Origin: Carnobacterium_A sp049673005
Lineage (GTDB): Bacteria > Bacillota > Bacilli > Lactobacillales > Carnobacteriaceae
Direction of reading: 5' to 3'
Assembly: GCF_049673005.1 (NCBI RefSeq)
Contig: NZ_JBATXB010000103.1
Span: 1-15,229, forward strand
DNA length: 15,229 bases
Shown: positions 13,439-15,229 of the stretch, piece after piece
Numbering within the stretch: position 1 is the first letter of the stretch
How the letters are laid out: each line of letters begins with the position of its first letter
Notes under the pieces: generated by a model
The model's database searches: none
What the model saw: the letters and a program-made list of their open reading frames with translations, nothing else
Told to the model about the DNA's origin: nothing
Position numbers and translations under genes: made by a program

Positions 13439-15004
13439 TTATTTTGTTTCGTTGTCTTTCAAGAAAATATTCCCTGTAGTAGTACTAACTGTCAGTATAA
13501 CAGGATTGCCTTCACTTTGTCTTCTAAATTCAAGTAATTGATTCGTACGGTCTTTCTTTTCTTTAATTATTTCTATGTTGCCCATTCGATTTTGAATTGT
13601 TCCTAAATTACTCTTTGCGCTTCCTTCTATAGTTAACTCTTTGGGTACAGATACTTTGACTGCGCCATTTACAGACGAAGCTTCTAAACGTTGCAGCTCT
13701 TCACCTATGATTGTAACTTTAACCGTACCGTTAACGGTTGATAAATCAGCTCCGTTAAAATCGCCCTGTGTTACAATTCCACCATTGATGCTATTAACAA
13801 TTAAATCTCTAGTTGTGCTATCTAAAATAGAAACTTTTCCATTTACACCTTCAGTTTCAATCATTGTTGCTTTAACTTTTTCGAAAGTCATATCGCCATT
13901 CGTACATTTAACATAGATATCTTTAGCTTCGAAATCTTCTATTCTTACACTTCCATTTAATAACTTGATGGCTGTGTGATCGTATACTCTTTCAGGCAAG
14001 TAAAATGTCACATCACAACGAATCCGTTTGTTTGGAATATGAAATACCAGTCTTTCTTCTGTTACATCAATTGTACTGCGTTTTTCAAATGCTTGTAAAG
14101 GTGTATCTGAATCAAGTTTTCCATATATTTTATTATCCGTTTCAACTTTAATATCTTCGCCCTTCCAAGTTTTGAAAACAACGTCCCCGTTAGCAACTTT
14201 TACATCAATAATAGATGCTTTCGAATCAGGGTAATTGAATTCATGAGTAAATTTTGTAGATGCTAATCCAGGAACGCGAACATTCACATCTTTCCAATCC
14301 ATGTTTTCCATCACTGAAGAAAAAGTATTCTTCATTAATTTACCAAATTGATTTCCTGCTTCTGTCATTTTTCCACCAACTTGATTAATTGTCTCATTAG
14401 CAACATCTTTCCAATCTTCTGGAATTTCAAATTTTTCGATTAATTGTTTTTTTTGAGATCCCCATTGTTTCTGTTTAACTATACGTAATTTTTCCATTAA
14501 TTTCGTTTTATCTTCTTCAAGATCAGTTAATTGAGCTTCGTATTCTTCTATTGCGTAAGTCAACTTTTTCAATTCTGGTTCTTTTTCACTATCCAATTCA
14601 TCTAAGTCTTCTAACGTTTCTAATACATGTAGTTTTTCATTTGCTCTATTTAGTTGACCAGTGACTTCTGAAATTTCAACATTTTTTTCATCTAGTTGAA
14701 CAGAATAATTTGAAGCTTCATTAGAGAGTTGTTCTAGTATAGCTTCTAGTTGTTCTTTGTCTTTCTTTTGTTCTTTCTTATATTCATCGTATTCTTCTTG
14801 ATCCGTTTCATTCTCATTTATCTCTTCTAACTCTGGAGACTCAATAGGTTCCTGAACAAAAGACTGATCCTGAGCTGCTGTTTCGTCTCTTTTAACAGCT
14901 TCTTTGCCATCTTTTTTAGCACTATTTTCTAGTAAAATAAGGGCCTCTTCTGTTGAAATGATATCTTGTTTTACTAATTCTAAAATTCTTTCTCTTTCTT
15001 TCAT
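13439..15004 (-). CDS. liaX: LiaX-type DUF4097 envelope-stress protein
   Basis: The 521-residue protein has three parts. Residues 1-30 (MKERERILELVKQDIISTEE and following) form a short SHOCT-like helical module typical of YvlB/LiaX. Residues about 35-195 are very rich in Glu, Asp and Lys with heptad-like spacing, a probable coiled coil. Residues about 235-520 are the DUF4097 beta-solenoid with recurrent Asn-Gly turns at 350, 369, 388, 407, 425 and 446. No signal peptide or membrane helix is seen. In Enterococcus faecalis, LiaX is the first gene of liaXYZ: its helical N-terminal region is found at or outside the surface and activates defence against daptomycin and antimicrobial peptides, while its C-terminal beta domain restrains LiaFSR. 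Orthology is inferred from gene order (liaX-liaY-liaZ next to hprK) and domain order. ATG 15004 follows AAGGAGGGA. Confidence 0.9.
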   Translation of the reverse strand: MKERERILELVKQDIISTEEALILLENSAKKDGKEAVKRDETAAQDQSFVQEPIESPELEEINENETDQEEYDEYKKEQKKDKEQLEAILEQLSNEASNYSVQLDEKNVEISEVTGQLNRANEKLHVLETLEDLDELDSEKEPELKKLTYAIEEYEAQLTDLEEDKTKLMEKLRIVKQKQWGSQKKQLIEKFEIPEDWKDVANETINQVGGKMTEAGNQFGKLMKNTFSSVMENMDWKDVNVRVPGLASTKFTHEFNYPDSKASIIDVKVANGDVVFKTWKGEDIKVETDNKIYGKLDSDTPLQAFEKRSTIDVTEERLVFHIPNKRIRCDVTFYLPERVYDHTAIKLLNGSVRIEDFEAKDIYVKCTNGDMTFEKVKATMIETEGVNGKVSILDSTTRDLIVNSINGGIVTQGDFNGADLSTVNGTVKVTIIGEELQRLEASSVNGAVKVSVPKELTIEGSAKSNLGTIQNRMGNIEIIKEKKDRTNQLLEFRRQSEGNPVILTVSTTTGNIFLKDNETK

Positions 15005-15019
15005 GATACTATCCCTCCT

Positions 15020-15031
15020 TGGAATATTCCA
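15020..15031. repeat. Perfect 12-bp palindrome in the liaX leader
   Basis: TGGAATATTCCA reads the same on both strands and directly abuts the liaX ribosome site. It could be a protein site or chance; no partner is identified. Confidence 0.45.
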
Positions 15032-15093
15032 TCTATCTATTCATTATTCAATTGGCATCCGACCGGTTATAAGTTGTTCTTGTTTATAGTTCT

Positions 15094-15122
15094 ATTATGC
15101 TTTACTAAATGAATTTTGTCAT
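15094..15122 (-). promoter_or_regulatory. SigA-type promoter of the liaXYZ operon
   Basis: The minus strand has -35 ATGACA (15122-15117, five of six), exactly 17 bases of spacer, and -10 CATAAT (15099-15094, five of six). The predicted leader is about 80 bases. It is the best-formed -35/-10 pair in the window. Confidence 0.8.
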
Positions 15123-15159
15123 AGGACTTTAGAACGATTTGTATGTGGTTACTTAGACT
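15123..15159 (-). promoter_or_regulatory. Two LiaR-like half-sites upstream of the liaX promoter
   Basis: On the minus strand AGTCTAAGT (15159-15151) and TCTAAAGTCCT (15133-15123) are related direct elements with starts 24 bases apart. The second abuts the -35. Tandem AGTC/GACT-containing boxes at this place are what LiaR/VraR/CesR-family activators use. Identity of the regulator is inferred from the operon. Confidence 0.55.
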
Positions 15160-15229
15160 GAATCATTATTTTTCTCACCTTCATTTTAACACGAACCTAT
15201 AAACTGAGGTAGTAAAACACCATAGTACA

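Noticed and set aside
1..15229. CRISPR arrays, insertion sequences, riboswitches or T-box leaders
   Set aside because: I saw no regularly spaced repeats, transposase genes, terminal inverted repeats or conserved leader motifs; the intergenic stretches are short and mostly explained by terminators and promoters.
15160..15229. Second possible promoter (TGTTAAAAT on the minus strand near 15193-15185)
   Set aside because: It has a TGn -10 shape, but no -35 is visible and the neighbouring gene is outside the window, so its target cannot be judged.

Overview
The window is an AT-rich, low-GC Gram-positive chromosome segment. Gene content and order (rapZ-glmR-whiA; hprK-lgt-gpsA-galU; liaXYZ; trxB beside a TPR protein) point to Lactobacillales, most likely Carnobacterium or a close relative among Carnobacteriaceae/Enterococcaceae. 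Strong AGGAGG ribosome sites, no encoded CCA on the tRNA and T-tailed terminators fit. The genus is inferred from protein likeness only.

Layout. 1-300: the C-terminal end of a GIY-YIG/MUG113-type nuclease-like gene (DUF4041 family, often mobile) and a bidirectional terminator. 386-457 (-): tRNA-Arg(CCG), whose 3' end faces that gene, so the left edge could be the border of an island inserted at the tRNA. 623-1975 (+): rpoN (sigma-54), the only complete + strand gene. Everything to its right is on the - strand, in transcription units separated by hairpin terminators: rapZ-glmR(yvcK)-whiA (4932 to 2037); pgcA alone; trxB alone; a TPR-protein gene alone; hprK-lgt-gpsA-galU (12471 to 8638); and liaX-liaY-liaZ (15004 to 12715).

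How the genes work together. The theme is carbon flux into the envelope and its surveillance. HprK sets the phosphorylation state of HPr and so CcpA control. PgcA makes glucose-1-phosphate and GalU turns it into UDP-glucose. GlmR senses UDP-GlcNAc and RapZ is its usual partner. GpsA supplies glycerol-3-phosphate for lipids and teichoic acids, and Lgt lipidates lipoproteins. LiaXYZ is the output module of the LiaFSR envelope-stress response known from enterococci. TrxB maintains thiol redox. WhiA is a conserved DNA-binding protein linked to division and envelope physiology.

Most of the window is conserved core chromosome, and I did not find a clearly new multi-gene system. The items most worth attention are: (a) liaX, with an acidic coiled-coil N-half and a regular ~19-residue Asn-Gly solenoid, behind a promoter with two LiaR-like half-sites; (b) the possible island border at tRNA-Arg; (c) four genes (whiA, rapZ, hprK, liaY) whose longest reading frame starts inside or upstream of the ribosome site, so that automated starts are probably wrong; and (d) repeated use of TGn-extended -10 promoters.
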